A stretch of DNA of 64,000 bases from Otatea glauca (taxonomy: Eukaryota > Streptophyta > Magnoliopsida > Poales > Poaceae), in contig CM070711.1 in assembly GCA_036346275.1 (NCBI GenBank), positions 69,501,782 through 69,565,781 of the forward strand, read 5' to 3'. Position 1 is the stretch's first letter. Each line of letters begins with the position of its first letter. The notes under the pieces were generated by a model that saw nothing but the letters and a program-made list of their open reading frames with translations, was not told the DNA's origin and searched no databases. Shown here in pieces: positions 21,688-32,014 of this stretch. A program made the translations under genes and the position numbers.

Positions 21688-21869
21688 ACGAAAAGAAAAG
21701 TAGTAGTGTATCATATCATGATTTGATAATTGATTGGAAATTGATATCTCTGTAGAAGATCACGTAAAATTTGGACAGAAGAAAAGGAAAGTAGTAGTGT
21801 ATCATACTACGATTTAATAATTGATTGGAAATTGATATCTCTGTAGAAGATTACGTAAAATTTGGATAG
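21688..21869. repeat. 91-bp tandem duplication
   Basis: Two adjacent copies start at about 21688 and 21779. Both contain TAGTAGTGTATCATA, then ATTGATTGGAAATTGATATC and TCTGTAGAAGAT. Only a few substitutions separate them, so the duplication is recent. No coding content is seen. Confidence 0.85.
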
Positions 21870-22143
21870 AAGAAAATAAAATTTTACTTTGTTTGCCTTG
21901 AGCCGTGAATCTGTGATGGCGCCATCACAGCGCGCAAATCAAGAAAACGTACGTATGTGCCGTGGTCTTATAAGCATGCAACCATAGCCATTCGCCCCAC
22001 TCGCCTCGCCTCGTGCGTGCAAGAAACAGAGCAAGCCGAGCGAGAACCATAGGCGACACCACGGCCGTCGACGTTGACGCTGCCGTGTGCCCGTCCCCAT
22101 CCTAACTAACTAAACTAACGTCACCTAATCGTGGATGTGGCAG

Positions 22144-22668
22144 GTACAAAGACGGCTTGTCGGCGCGCGGCTTGGTCGACACCGATTCGGCGACCGTTGC
22201 GCTGTCCGGCGGCAGGCCAGATAAGAAGGTGAAGCTCCAGGACGTGGTGCTCGGGTGCACCACCTCGTACAACGGCCAGAGCTTCCAGGCCTCGGACGAC
22301 GTGCTCAACCTCGGCAACAACAACACCTCCTTCGCGTCTCGCGCCGCCGCGCGCTTCGGTGGCCGCTTCTCCTACTACCTGGTTGATGATCACCTCGCCC
22401 CGCGCAACACTACCAGCTACCTCACCTTCGGTCTAGGCCCAGACACGGTCTCCAGCTCCGCAGCCGCGTCGTCATTGCAGACGCCGTTGCTCCTCGACGG
22501 CCGGACGAGCCCGTTCTACACCCTGACGGTGGAGGCCATCTCCATCGCCAGCGAGGCCCTCGACATCCCCAACGAAGTGTGGAACGTCGAGAGGAAGGGC
22601 GGCGCGATACCGGACTCCGGAACGAGCCTGACGATCCTCGCCACCCCGGCGTACAAGGGTGTGGTCTC
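22144..22668 (+). pseudogene. nepenthesin-like aspartic protease fragment
   Basis: Plant A1-family aspartic proteases are secreted endopeptidases with two catalytic aspartates. This fragment starts after an acceptor-like GTGGCAG and reads YKDGLSARG, then VVLGCTTSYNGQSFQ, FASRAAARFGGRFSYYL and LAPRNTTSYLTFG, reaching the second active-site block AIPDSGTSLT with its Asp present. The N-terminal half with the first catalytic Asp, the signal peptide and the C-terminal end are absent. A Tyr stands where relatives have Cys in SYCLVD, and there is one extra Asp after it. From about 22668 the sequence departs from the family into AT-rich DNA. It is a truncated, non-functional copy. Confidence 0.82.
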
Positions 22669-23457
22669 GATCATTTTCTTTTATTGTTTAATCTTTATGT
22701 TTTATTATCAATTTTGTTTTCCGTAGCAATACACGGGCACTGAACTAGTGTGTCTTTAATTGTCTCGGGGACCTCCGGTACGTAGCACCTGTATTTTTCC
22801 TTTCTCGTGGTGGACCGACAAAGAATTGAACATCCTAAATGGGCAGCAGTATTCTTGTATAATGTCCTGGATTTGTACGTACGGTACAATGACATGATGA
22901 CATACAGGAGCTACATATATATGACCATTCGGCATGAATGACTTCTACGGTAGGCAGCACCAATAGAGGGGTGTAGACGTGTAGTACCCTGAATTTTCCT
23001 TCTCATAGTCTATCGGAAAAAAAAATTGACTTTGTAAATTGACAGTGCGCTTGTATACCCAAGGGTAGAACGGTACAGTGACAAGAAGACAAACGGAAAG
23101 CATTGCCACCATTGTCATGAACAACTTACACACGGTATGTCTCCAATTGCTTCGGTTGAGACAAAGCAAGCTTACACTGACTGACAGCTACCCTAGTGAC
23201 GGGGTTACTCCAGATCGTTGCTCATCAATCGTTGATAAATGCTAGATGGTCACGGACAATGACGAGCACTTGAAAGCAACTCGATCGATCACAGTTGCAC
23301 CGTTTTCAACTGAACAAAAAATAAACTAATTGAGGCCGTTCTCACCGGCGAGAATTGTCGAACACGCGAAAAGAAAAACGGAGCAGATAAAGATCATTTT
23401 ACTACGCGCTGTCCATTCTCCGGAAGCAAAGCAACCCTTTCTTCGTGTATTATACTA
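22669..23457. other. non-coding stretch with a diverged internal duplication
   Basis: No gene is seen. Two blocks, about 22780-22925 and 22980-23110, share order and short matches (GTAG-ACC, AATTGA, CTTGTATA, CGGTACA-TGACA), suggesting an old duplication of 150-200 bp. Confidence 0.4.
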
Positions 23458-23462
23458 GGTAA

Positions 23463-24522
23463 TGTTGGATAAATTAAGAATTTTCTCAATATTTTAATCC
23501 ACATGATTATATAAATCATGATTAAACAATAACACAATTCTAGTTCAAAGTCAAAGATACTATATAATAAATTATCTATCTCATACACAAAGACTAATGA
23601 AAAAAAAAATAAACATGATTAAAACACGGTATAAATTAATATACCCTTGAGCCGGTGCCACCGTAGGCACAAGCGCAGGCGGAACATTCTCGTTCATCAT
23701 GACGATCGGAGTAGATGATCACAAGTTATCACAGTGAAGCCTTGGTGCAGTGGAGAGGTCGATGCAGTCGAACGTTGGTGCAGTGCAGATGCGCTTCTAG
23801 GAACACCGACACTTGAGCAGTCGTGTGATACGCTCCCCAAAAACCTTATCGGCCTTCTATCTCGAGCAAGATCTCAAAAAGAGCGAGGTTCCGGAGGACT
23901 GCTCTCTCCGCTACTTGTGCGCGCAAGAAAACAGAGACGGAAATGCAAAAAGCGATGCGCGACTACAAGTGGAACAATGGAGTATGCGGAAGAGCCAAGC
24001 AGGTGGAGAAAGGCACAGCCGTTGCTCTCCTTATATAACCTCGCGACATGCAACGGCCAGGCGCACCATTACCAGCCATCAACTCATATAAGCATTACGA
24101 TGGCAAGCGATCATTATGAGCGACCATCAACCACGTCCGTTACGGTGGCGGCGGCGGTCTCGGTCACATTGATCACTGCGGTTACTGGTCATGCTCCCGC
24201 CCAGCACATCACGTCCGGACTGGCCTGCGCCGCGCACGTCACGTCACGTCTCGACTCGACTCGACTCGCACACGCACACGCACACGCACAGCACACGCCA
24301 CGCCTCGGCTCGGCTCGGCTCGACGCGCGCGCGCGTGTGGCACAGCCTTTACCCTTTTCCACCTTGCTAATTGAGAGACACACAACTCAACTATTTAAGT
24401 TGGTCAAACCTTCTCTCAATTACCCATATGGTACTAAACCAATTTCATGACTCCTAGTATTTAATGGGCCTTTTGGAATTTCTATTAAATTAATTATGGG
24501 CCATCTCCATAATAATCTAACA
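23463..24522 (-). repeat. 3' LTR of copia copy C
   Basis: 1,060 bp. The adjacent minus-strand tract AAATTTGGTGGGGAT (24523-24537) is the polypurine tract. A TATATAAGGAG-type promoter word is conserved with the other LTR. Length differs by 43 bp from the 5' LTR through indels in GC-rich and CA-repeat parts (24235-24345). Confidence 0.93.
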
Positions 24523-25284
24523 ATCCCCACCAAATTTCAAAGGCACATTTGAAATACTCTCAGTTCCAATGTAGTTTGATATACCAGTGTTTCGATGGAG
24601 ACTGTTAAGTTGAACTTCCATCTAGAACAATGGTTACACTCATCCACAATTGAACAATGGACTATGCCTTGAATTGACAGTTTTGTGCGAACAAGTTTCA
24701 CCGAAGTCCTTTACTGATACTAGGCTGCTAAATGCATCCCCTCGGTTTGGAGCTTATAAGTCATACTCCTTAGCCTTTCATGAGCCTCTAGAGATCACCC
24801 AATCTCATAGACTGTGACTAGCAGCCAAACTCATATAGGTGTATTCCTCATAAGATGTTCTGTAGGATAACATCTCTGATTATCAAAGCCACTCGGAATA
24901 CATTAAGGTATAACCAACCTGCCATACAGAATAGGAGAGTTATTGTATCTCAAGCGGAGTGGGCTAAGTCTGAAGTACTCTCCTCTCGGCCGATCACTAG
25001 CTTGTCTCAACATCCTAATTAACGGATCTCCAATCAAATAGAATGAGTTACCACTAAGACATGACTTTATGTGGGTCTCAAGCCCATCTCCTCGATGCTT
25101 CATCTATCATATTCGTGATAGTCCCTTTGTAAAAGGATCGCGGGTTTTTAGGTATGCGGACATAGTCCAACACTATAACTCGGAGTTTCTCATTTTCCTG
25201 ACAGACTTCAACCGCCTCTTAACGTGCCTTGATGACTTCATGTTATCCTTAGAACTGTTCACCTTGACAATCACCGTCTGATTG

Positions 25285-26985
25285 TCACAGTTCAAAAGAA
25301 TAGTGCACTGGTTTCTCAACCATCGGTAAGTCCTTCACAAGTTCACGCAGACAGTCGGCTTCCACAGAGGCGGTATCTAATGCTGTGAGTTCTGCTTCCA
25401 TTGTAGACCTCGTTAAGATGGTCTGTTTGCAAGATTTCCAGGAAATAGCTCCACTACCCAATATGAACACATATCCACTTGTGGCTTTTATTTCATCAGC
25501 ATCAGATATCCAGTTTGAATCACTATAACCCTCAAGTACCTTAGGGTACCCGGTGTAGTGAATTCCATAACTTGATGTCCCTTTTAGATAGCGCATTACT
25601 CTCTGAAGAGCATGCCAATGATCATCTCCCGGGTTTGAAACAAACCGGCTTAGTTTGCTCACAGCAAACGAGATATCAGGCCTCGTTGCACTAGCTAAAT
25701 ACATCAGTGAACCAATGATTTGTGAATATCTCAATTGATCCTTTGCTATACGTTGGTTCTTTCGTAATAGCACACTTGGATCATACGGCATTGGAGCAGG
25801 TTTGCAATCGCTATAGCCAAAGCGACTCAACATCTTTTCCATATAATGGGACTGCTCAAGAGTAATCCCACCGTCACCTTGTCTTAACAATTTAATGTTT
25901 AAGATGACATCCGCTACTCCCAAATATTTCATTTCAAAGTTTTCGGACAAGAAGTCCTTGACTTCCTTAATCACATTAAGGTTCGTCCAAAAGATTAGTA
26001 TGTCATCAACATACAAACACATAATCACTCTTTCACCCCCACCATAGCGGTAATACACACATTTGTCAGCTTCATTCACAACAAAGCCAGCAGATGTTAA
26101 AGTTCTGTCGAACTTCTCGTACATTTAGCTAGGTGCTTGCTTAAGGCCATACAAAGACTTCAACAACTTACACACTTTTCCTTCATGACCCTTTACTACA
26201 AATCCATCAGGCTGATCCATATAGATTTCCTCTTCCAACTCTCCATTAAGGAAAGCCGTCTTTACGTCCATTTGATGAACGATCAGACCGTAGGAGGCAG
26301 CCAAAGATAGTAGTACTCTAATAGTGGTCAATCTGGCAACAGGTGAGTAAGTATCAAAGAAGTCCTCGCCTTCTTTCTAGGTATAACCCTTAGCCACAAG
26401 CCTTGCCTTGTACTTTTCAATCGTACTATCAGGCCTCAGCTTTTTCTTGAACACCCACTTACATCCTACAGGTTTACACCCATATGGACGATCAACCACT
26501 TCCCAAGTTCCATTGCTCAAGATGGAATTCATCTCACTCTGGACCGCTTCCTTCCAATAGTCAGCGTCTTGAGATGAATAAGCCTCCTCAATGGTTTTTG
26601 GAGTATCATCCACTAGATATACAATGAAGTCATCACCAAAAGACTTTGTAGTCCTTAGTCTCTTACTCTTACGAGTTACTTCATTGTCCTCATCTATTGG
26701 ATTTTCTTCAAAAATAGGCTCAATTTGTATAGGAGTGGAAGGTTTAGGAGAGAAGATAGATTTTTGGCCAGATGAGCTAAGTGTCTCTTTCATAGGAAAT
26801 AAGTCCTCAAAGAATATGGCATCATTGGACTCAAAAATTGTACCTTCACTCATATCAAGTACTCCAGATTTCACTATTAAGAACCTATATCCAACGCTGT
26901 GAAAAGCATAACCAATAAAGACATAATCAACGGTTTTTGGTCCAAGTTTACGCTTCTTTGGGATAGACACATTGACCTTAGCCAA
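25285..26985 (-). pseudogene. copia copy C reverse transcriptase and RNase H, interrupted by stop codons
   Basis: The frame is the same throughout, with stop codons near 26374 (TAG after VAKGYT) and 26122 (TAA after LKQAPS) and another near 25282. Visible RT blocks: GCKWVFKKKLRPD, QMDVKTAFLNGELEEEIYM, and the catalytic CLYVDDILIF. RNase H shows SDSNWISDADEIKATSGYV and ISWKSCKQTILTRSTMEAE. A lack of indels suggests decay by point mutation only. Confidence 0.88.
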
Positions 26986-26991
26986 ACAGCC

Positions 26992-28770
26992 TCAAGTACG
27001 TAAATAAGAGAAATTTAATCTTTTCCTCTCCCATTCCTCGAATGGTGTGATTTCTTTATTCTTTGTAGGAACCCTGTTTAGAACATGACAAGCAGTCAAT
27101 ATAGCCTCACCCCACCATTCCTTGGAAAGTCCCGTTGTTTCTAATATGGCGTTAACCATCTCAGTTAGAGTACGGTTCTTTCTTTCGGCAACCCCGTTTG
27201 ATTGGGGCGAATAGGGAGGCGTTCTCTCATGGATTATTCCATGTTCCTCGCAGAATAAATTAAATTCACTAGAAAAGTATTCTCCACCACGATCTGACCT
27301 AACCCGTTTGATTTTTCTCTCAAGTTGGTTCTCAGCTTCAGCTTTATAGATCTTAAAATAGTGAAAAGCCTCATCTTTTGACTTTAATAAATACACATAG
27401 CAATATCTAGTAGAATCATCAATCAAAGTCATGAAATACCTCTTACCACCCTTTGTCAACTCTCCGTTCATCTCGCATAAATCGGTATGAACTAGTTCTA
27501 ACGGTGCCAAGTTTCTCGCCTCCGCTGCCTTGTGAGGCTTGCGAGGTTGCTTAGATTGCACAAACACTTGACACTTAGAACCTTTGACTTGGGTAAATTT
27601 TGGGATTAAATTAACACTGGCTAACCACATCATGCAACCAAGATTAATATGACAAAGTCGTGAATGCCAAACATCAGTCTCATGATTACAAACATGATTC
27701 ACAATTTTATTCATGTCCATCAAAGACAAGCGGAACAAGCCTCCGCTCTCATAGCCTTTTCCAATAAAAATTCCAATTTTAGAAACAACACATTTATTGG
27801 ATTCAAAAACTAGCTTAAAACCATCTCTACACAATAGAGACCCGCTGACAAGGTTTTTATTTATCACAGGCACGTGATGCACGTTCCTCAGTCGCACGAC
27901 TTTGCCTGAAGTAAACTTCAAGTCAACTGTGCCGACTCCACGTACAAATGCCTGCGGCCCGTTCCCCATCAACACGGAGGAAGCCCCTGTGACCTGGTAA
28001 GAAGAGAATAAGGATCTGTCAGCACAAACATGTATATTGGCCCCCGTGTCAATCCACCAATCAGGTGAACAACATACTGATAGAACGGTAGGTATTGAAA
28101 CATACCCGGATGTTCTCTCCTCAGTACTGCCAATAACAACGTTGGCGGACTTTTTCTGCTTATTGTCTTTGCGATCAGGGCAATCTTTTGCCCAATGATC
28201 CGTACCATTACAGACAAAGTAGTTTCCCTTTCCTTTATTCTTCTTCTTGAAGCTAGTAGTTTGAGCGGCCTTGTTCTTGTTCTCAGGTTTTTCAGTTTTA
28301 TTTTTATTCTTCTTGTTGAATTGAAAGATTTTCTTTTGTACCACATTGGCACTAGAACTTTCTTTCCCACGTATATCTTTTGCCCTCGCTTTCTCCTCAA
28401 CATTTAGAGACCCAATTAGACCAGCAACGCTGAACTCTTGTCTCTTGTGTTTTAGAGTAGTGGCAAAATCCTTCCAAGAAGGTGGCAGCTTCGCAATGAT
28501 GCATCCCGCCACAAATTTGTCGGGCAATGCACATGTAAAATTCTCAAGTTCTTTCGCAAAGGCTTGAACCTCATGAGCCTGTTCTACTATAGAATGGTCA
28601 TCAACCATCTTGTAGTCATGAAACTGCTCCATGACATAGAGTTCACTACCCACGTCAGAGACTCCGAATTTTGCCTCAAGTGCATCCCACATTTCTTTAC
28701 CACTTGGCAAAATCATATATACATCAACAAGATTTTCTCCCAAAACTCTAATCACGGTGCCTCTAACACA
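26992..28770 (-). pseudogene. copia copy C gag C-terminus, protease and integrase
   Basis: This open stretch covers the rest of gag, a degenerate zinc knuckle (YFVCNGTDHWAKDC, first Cys replaced by Tyr), the protease active site WWIDTGANIHVC, the HHCC region, and the integrase core with its acidic triad: LVHTDLC, RSDRGGEYFS and SNGVAERKN. It ends at TGA where relatives have Trp in the YLRxWGC motif. The missing knuckle cysteine should impair RNA binding. Confidence 0.88.
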
Positions 28771-29221
28771 AGTTATCCGCGGCCGTGAAAGCACTCTCCT
28801 GCTCAGGAGAGAGACCACCCTCAGGCTGTGGCTTGCCTTGCGCAATGTGATACACGTTCATGGCAGTCAACCACAAAATCATCTTGGCGTGCCAACGCTT
28901 GTAATTTGCGCCGTCAAATACAGTTGGCTTAAGTGCGGCAGCGAAACCAGTAGTTGTAAAATTCCTAGAATAAGGTTTTTGGATTGTTGGATAAATTAGG
29001 AATTTTCTTAATATTTTAATCCACAGGATTATGTAAATCATGATTAAACAATAACACAATTCTAGTTCAAAGCCAAAGGTACTAGATAACAAATTATCTA
29101 TCTCATACACAAAGACTAATGAACAAGAAATAAACATGATTAAAACACAGTATAAATTAATATACCATTGAGCCTATGCCACCGTAGGCACAAGCGCAGG
29201 AGGAACATTCTCGTTCGCCAT
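28770..29221 (-). pseudogene. copia copy C gag N-terminus, split by a probable intron across the LTR border
   Basis: The first exon would be 29166-29221 in the LTR (ATGGCGAACGAG..., residues MANENVPPALVPTVA), ending CAATG|GTATAT. The second begins after TTATTCTAG|GAATTT at 28964 and continues NFTTTGFAAALKPTVFDGAN, the standard gag opening of this copia group. The join keeps the frame (phase 2). The implied intron, 28965-29165, is 201 bp and crosses the LTR/internal boundary at 28985. A TAG interrupts codon 16 in this 5' LTR copy; the 3' LTR copy has CCG there. A one-base frame change near 28770 separates this part from the rest of gag-pol. Confidence 0.7.
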
Positions 29222-30001
29222 GACGGTCGGAGTAGAGGATCACAAGTTGTCACAGTGAAGCCTTGGTGCAGTGGAGAGGTCGATGCAGTCGAACGTTGGT
29301 GCAGTGCAGATGCGCTTCCAGGAACACCGACACTTGAGCAGTCGCGTGGTACGCTCCCCAAAAACCTTATCGGCCTTCTATCTCGAGCAAGATCTCAAGA
29401 AGGGCGAGGTTTCAAAGGCCTGCTCTCTACGCTACTTGTGCGCTCAAGAAAACAGAGACGGAAATGCAAAAACAGTAGTAGCTACAAGTGGAACAATGGA
29501 GTATGCGGAAGAGCCAAGCAGGTGGAGAAAGGCACAGCCGTTGCTCTCCTTATATAGCCTCGCGACATGCAACGGCCAGGAGCACCATTACCAGCCATCA
29601 ACTCATATAACCGTTACCAGTAACCGACGATCATTATGAGCCAGCCATCAACCACGTCAGTTCACGGTGGCGGCGGCGATCTTGGTCACATTGATCACTG
29701 CGGTTACTGGTCATATTGATCACTGCGGTTACTGGTCACATTGATCACGTCACGTCTCGACTCGACTCGACACGCACACGCACACGCCTCGGCTCGGCTC
29801 GGCGCGCGCGCGTGTGTGGCACAGCCTTTACCCTTTTCCACCTTGCTAATTGAGAGACACACAACTCAACTATTTAAGTTGGTCAAACCTTCTCTCAATT
29901 ACCCATATGGTACTAAACCAATTTCATGACTCCTATTATTTAATAGGCATTTTGGAATTTCTATTAAATTAATTATGGGTCATCCCCATAATAATCTAAC
30001 A
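28985..30001 (-). repeat. 5' LTR of copia copy C, containing promoter and gag start codon
   Basis: 1,017 bp. The minus strand carries GGCTATATAAGGAGAG (TATA word at about 29551-29557). About 330 bases downstream an ATG (29221) opens the gag frame, which continues for 18 codons inside the LTR. See the gag entry and the finding on the border-spanning intron. Confidence 0.9.
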
Positions 30002-30006
30002 GGTAA

Positions 30007-30929
30007 GTAACCGCGGCGTGCCACGTCGCGGCCGACGCTACCCACGCGAGTAAATCGAGAAAACGCGCGACCAACGCTCCCTACGCGAGCAAATCGAGGA
30101 GACACGTGAAACGGTTGAAACGATACAAACGTAATCATGTTTTTTTCGTATTTATTCGGCGGAACGGTTGAAAGGATATAAATATATATGAGCTACCGTA
30201 GCGTGGCACGTCGCGACCGTCGCTCCGCAAGTAAAAAATAGAAAAAAAATGATCTAAACGTTTTTTTACGAAAAAGGACATAAAAAGAACTTAAACGTTT
30301 TTTTTCGGATAAGGACAAAATAGAACCTAAACGTAATGCTAAAAAAGGCTTAAAGGACATAAATGTAATATAATTTTTTTTTACGGAATAGGATCTAAAC
30401 GAAACTTTTTTGACAAAAAGACCAATCCGTAATTTTTTTTAGAAAAAGACCTAAATGCAATTTTTTTTACGACTGTCTGAGCAAAGCTGGCTCAAATAAA
30501 TATGAAGGACGGGATTCCACTAAATATAGTAGAGGTAGGATTCACCGTCACATCATGTGACACTTCCAGAATTATGGACGCATTATACAACGCTTAACGT
30601 CCAAGTAAATCAAGTCATCTCCAAGTCGTCGCGCCATCACAGAAATGACCGGCTAGTATTTCATATGACGCGTCATGTGGAAAATTACGGACAGTTACAT
30701 TAATTACTCATAGTTATCGTAGATTAATTACACAGCAAGAAGAGGAAAGAGAAGTAGTGGAATCTATGGACGTCGAGAAGCTAAATTAATACTCCTCAGT
30801 ATTTAAATACATGTCATTTTATCTTTAGAATTTTATGTTTAAATACATATTATTCTACGATTTCGAAGTAACTTTTTACCCTTTTTTTCTTCTATACCCT
30901 CTCCTTTCTATTTCCAATATTATTTATTA
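30007..30929. other. non-coding stretch with degenerate poly-T/A repeat
   Basis: No gene is seen. From about 30220 to 30480 there is a degenerate repeat of the form TAAACGTTTTTTTACGA-AAAGGACATAAA. Around 30785-30870 lies a partial copy of the Stowaway-like sequence that starts at 30930 (TTTAAATACATGTCATT). Confidence 0.5.
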
Positions 30930-31260
30930 CTCCCTCTGTTTCTCAATACATGTCATTCTTGTTTTTAAATTTTATTCTTAAATACATGTTGTCCTATAAT
31001 TTCAAGATAACTTTTAAAATTCATTATTCCTAATGTTATTCATTACTGCAGAATAAAGTAACACACTCCAACCAAGAGCACTAAGTGAGCTGGTGAAAGA
31101 GGATGATTTGGTCATTTCTATGTATTTTTTAGATCAAAAGGGCATTAACAGAATTGATGCTCCAGTTCTATTACTGATACCGGCAAAGATATTACCGTTT
31201 CTATATATGTCTTGGTTGAAGTGCAAAACTCTAAAGCGTCATCTTATCGGACGGAGGGAG
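30930..31260. mobile_element. Stowaway-type MITE
   Basis: The ends CTCCCTCTGTTTC and (reverse complement) CTCCCTCCGTCCG form the Stowaway terminal signature, flanked by TA on both sides (30928-30929 and 31261-31262). Length is 331 bp. Stowaway elements are mobilised by mariner-type transposases; none is encoded here. Confidence 0.75.
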
Positions 31261-31408
31261 TACTATATAGTAAGACAAATCATCTAAAGATATAATAAAA
31301 AAAGGTTGTAGACGTGATTTGGCACAAGTGCAAAAGCATATAATGTCATATGTACAGAGTGTAAATAAATTATACAGTGGTGCGCAGTACGTAAAGCGTG
31401 CACCACAC

Positions 31409-31921
31409 TTAGCGCGCGAAGGCCTCGCTCCCCGCCTTGATGGCGCCAAACCCGCCGGCGCGCGCGGCCAAGCCGTCCACCGCCGCGCCGCGCCTCCTCG
31501 GCGCTGGCGGCTTCCGCGCGCATGCGGCGTCCGCGACGAACTCGCACGGCGCGTCCTCGGCGATGGTCCGCATCGCTGCGTCCTTCCTCCGCGCCGGGAC
31601 GGCCGGCGCCAACTGGCTAAGGGGCGCGGAGCCCTTCTTCACCGCCCCGACGTCCGCCGGCTCGGCCGCGACGCGCCGCTGCTTCGACGCGGCTCGGACG
31701 AGGTCTTCGGCGCGGTCGGAGCTCACCCGCAGGTGCATGGACGTGGGCGACGACATGCCGAAGCCGCGGCCGACCACGACCGCATCCATGGGCACGCGGC
31801 GCGCGCACCCGGACATGCCGCGCACGTAGAGGTCGCACGCCGAGTCGCAGGCCCGCGACAGCGCGCGCACCGGCGCGCCGAGGCACCCGCCCAGCCTGCT
31901 CTTGCTGCCGCCCTTCTTCAT
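31409..31921 (-). CDS. small conserved plant protein of unknown function
   Basis: Single exon, 170 residues from the ATG ending at 31921; the upstream in-frame extension begins with GTG, not ATG. The N-terminus is basic (MKKGGSKSRLGG) and is followed by a Cys-rich block, CLGAPVRALSRACDSACDLY with VRGMSGCARR, then a VVGRGFGMSS motif. I recognise this arrangement from uncharacterised plant proteins but cannot name a function. The C-terminal half is Ala/Arg-rich and low in complexity. There are no membrane segments. The strong third-position GC bias, good ATG context and a TATA word upstream support a real gene. It stands alone, with 1.9 kb to the BSD gene. Confidence 0.68.
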   Translation of the reverse strand: MKKGGSKSRLGGCLGAPVRALSRACDSACDLYVRGMSGCARRVPMDAVVVGRGFGMSSPTSMHLRVSSDRAEDLVRAASKQRRVAAEPADVGAVKKGSAPLSQLAPAVPARRKDAAMRTIAEDAPCEFVADAACARKPPAPRRRGAAVDGLAARAGGFGAIKAGSEAFAR

Positions 31922-32004
31922 TTGCTGCGTGGAATTGGCTTCCGAGACAGAGAGAAATGCTAACACTACAAGCTAGTGGCATGAAACGTGAGGAGGCTTG
32001 CATG

Positions 32005-32014
32005 GTTTTATAGA
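32005..32014 (-). promoter_or_regulatory. candidate TATA box of the gene at 31409-31921
   Basis: The minus strand reads CTATAAAACC about 85-95 bp upstream of the ATG, a well-formed plant TATA box giving a leader of about 55-60 bases. Confidence 0.6.

Larger units (their letters stand above)
23463..30001 (-). mobile_element. Ty1-copia retrotransposon, copy C, complete ends with GGTAA target duplication
   Basis: A 6,539-bp element with long LTRs (23463-24522 and 28985-30001), both TGTTGG...CTAACA on the plus strand. GGTAA flanks it at 23458-23462 and 30002-30006. It is oriented minus, with gag at the right and RNase H at the left. Pol is almost entirely in one frame, interrupted by single stop codons rather than frameshifts. 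It differs from copies A and B in LTR, gag and pol sequence, so it is a separate family. Confidence 0.97.

Noticed and set aside
23734..24450. 238-residue plus-strand frame
   Set aside because: It lies wholly inside the 3' LTR of copia copy C, is antisense to the element, and the Ser/His/Ala-rich part comes from CA and CTCGG simple repeats.
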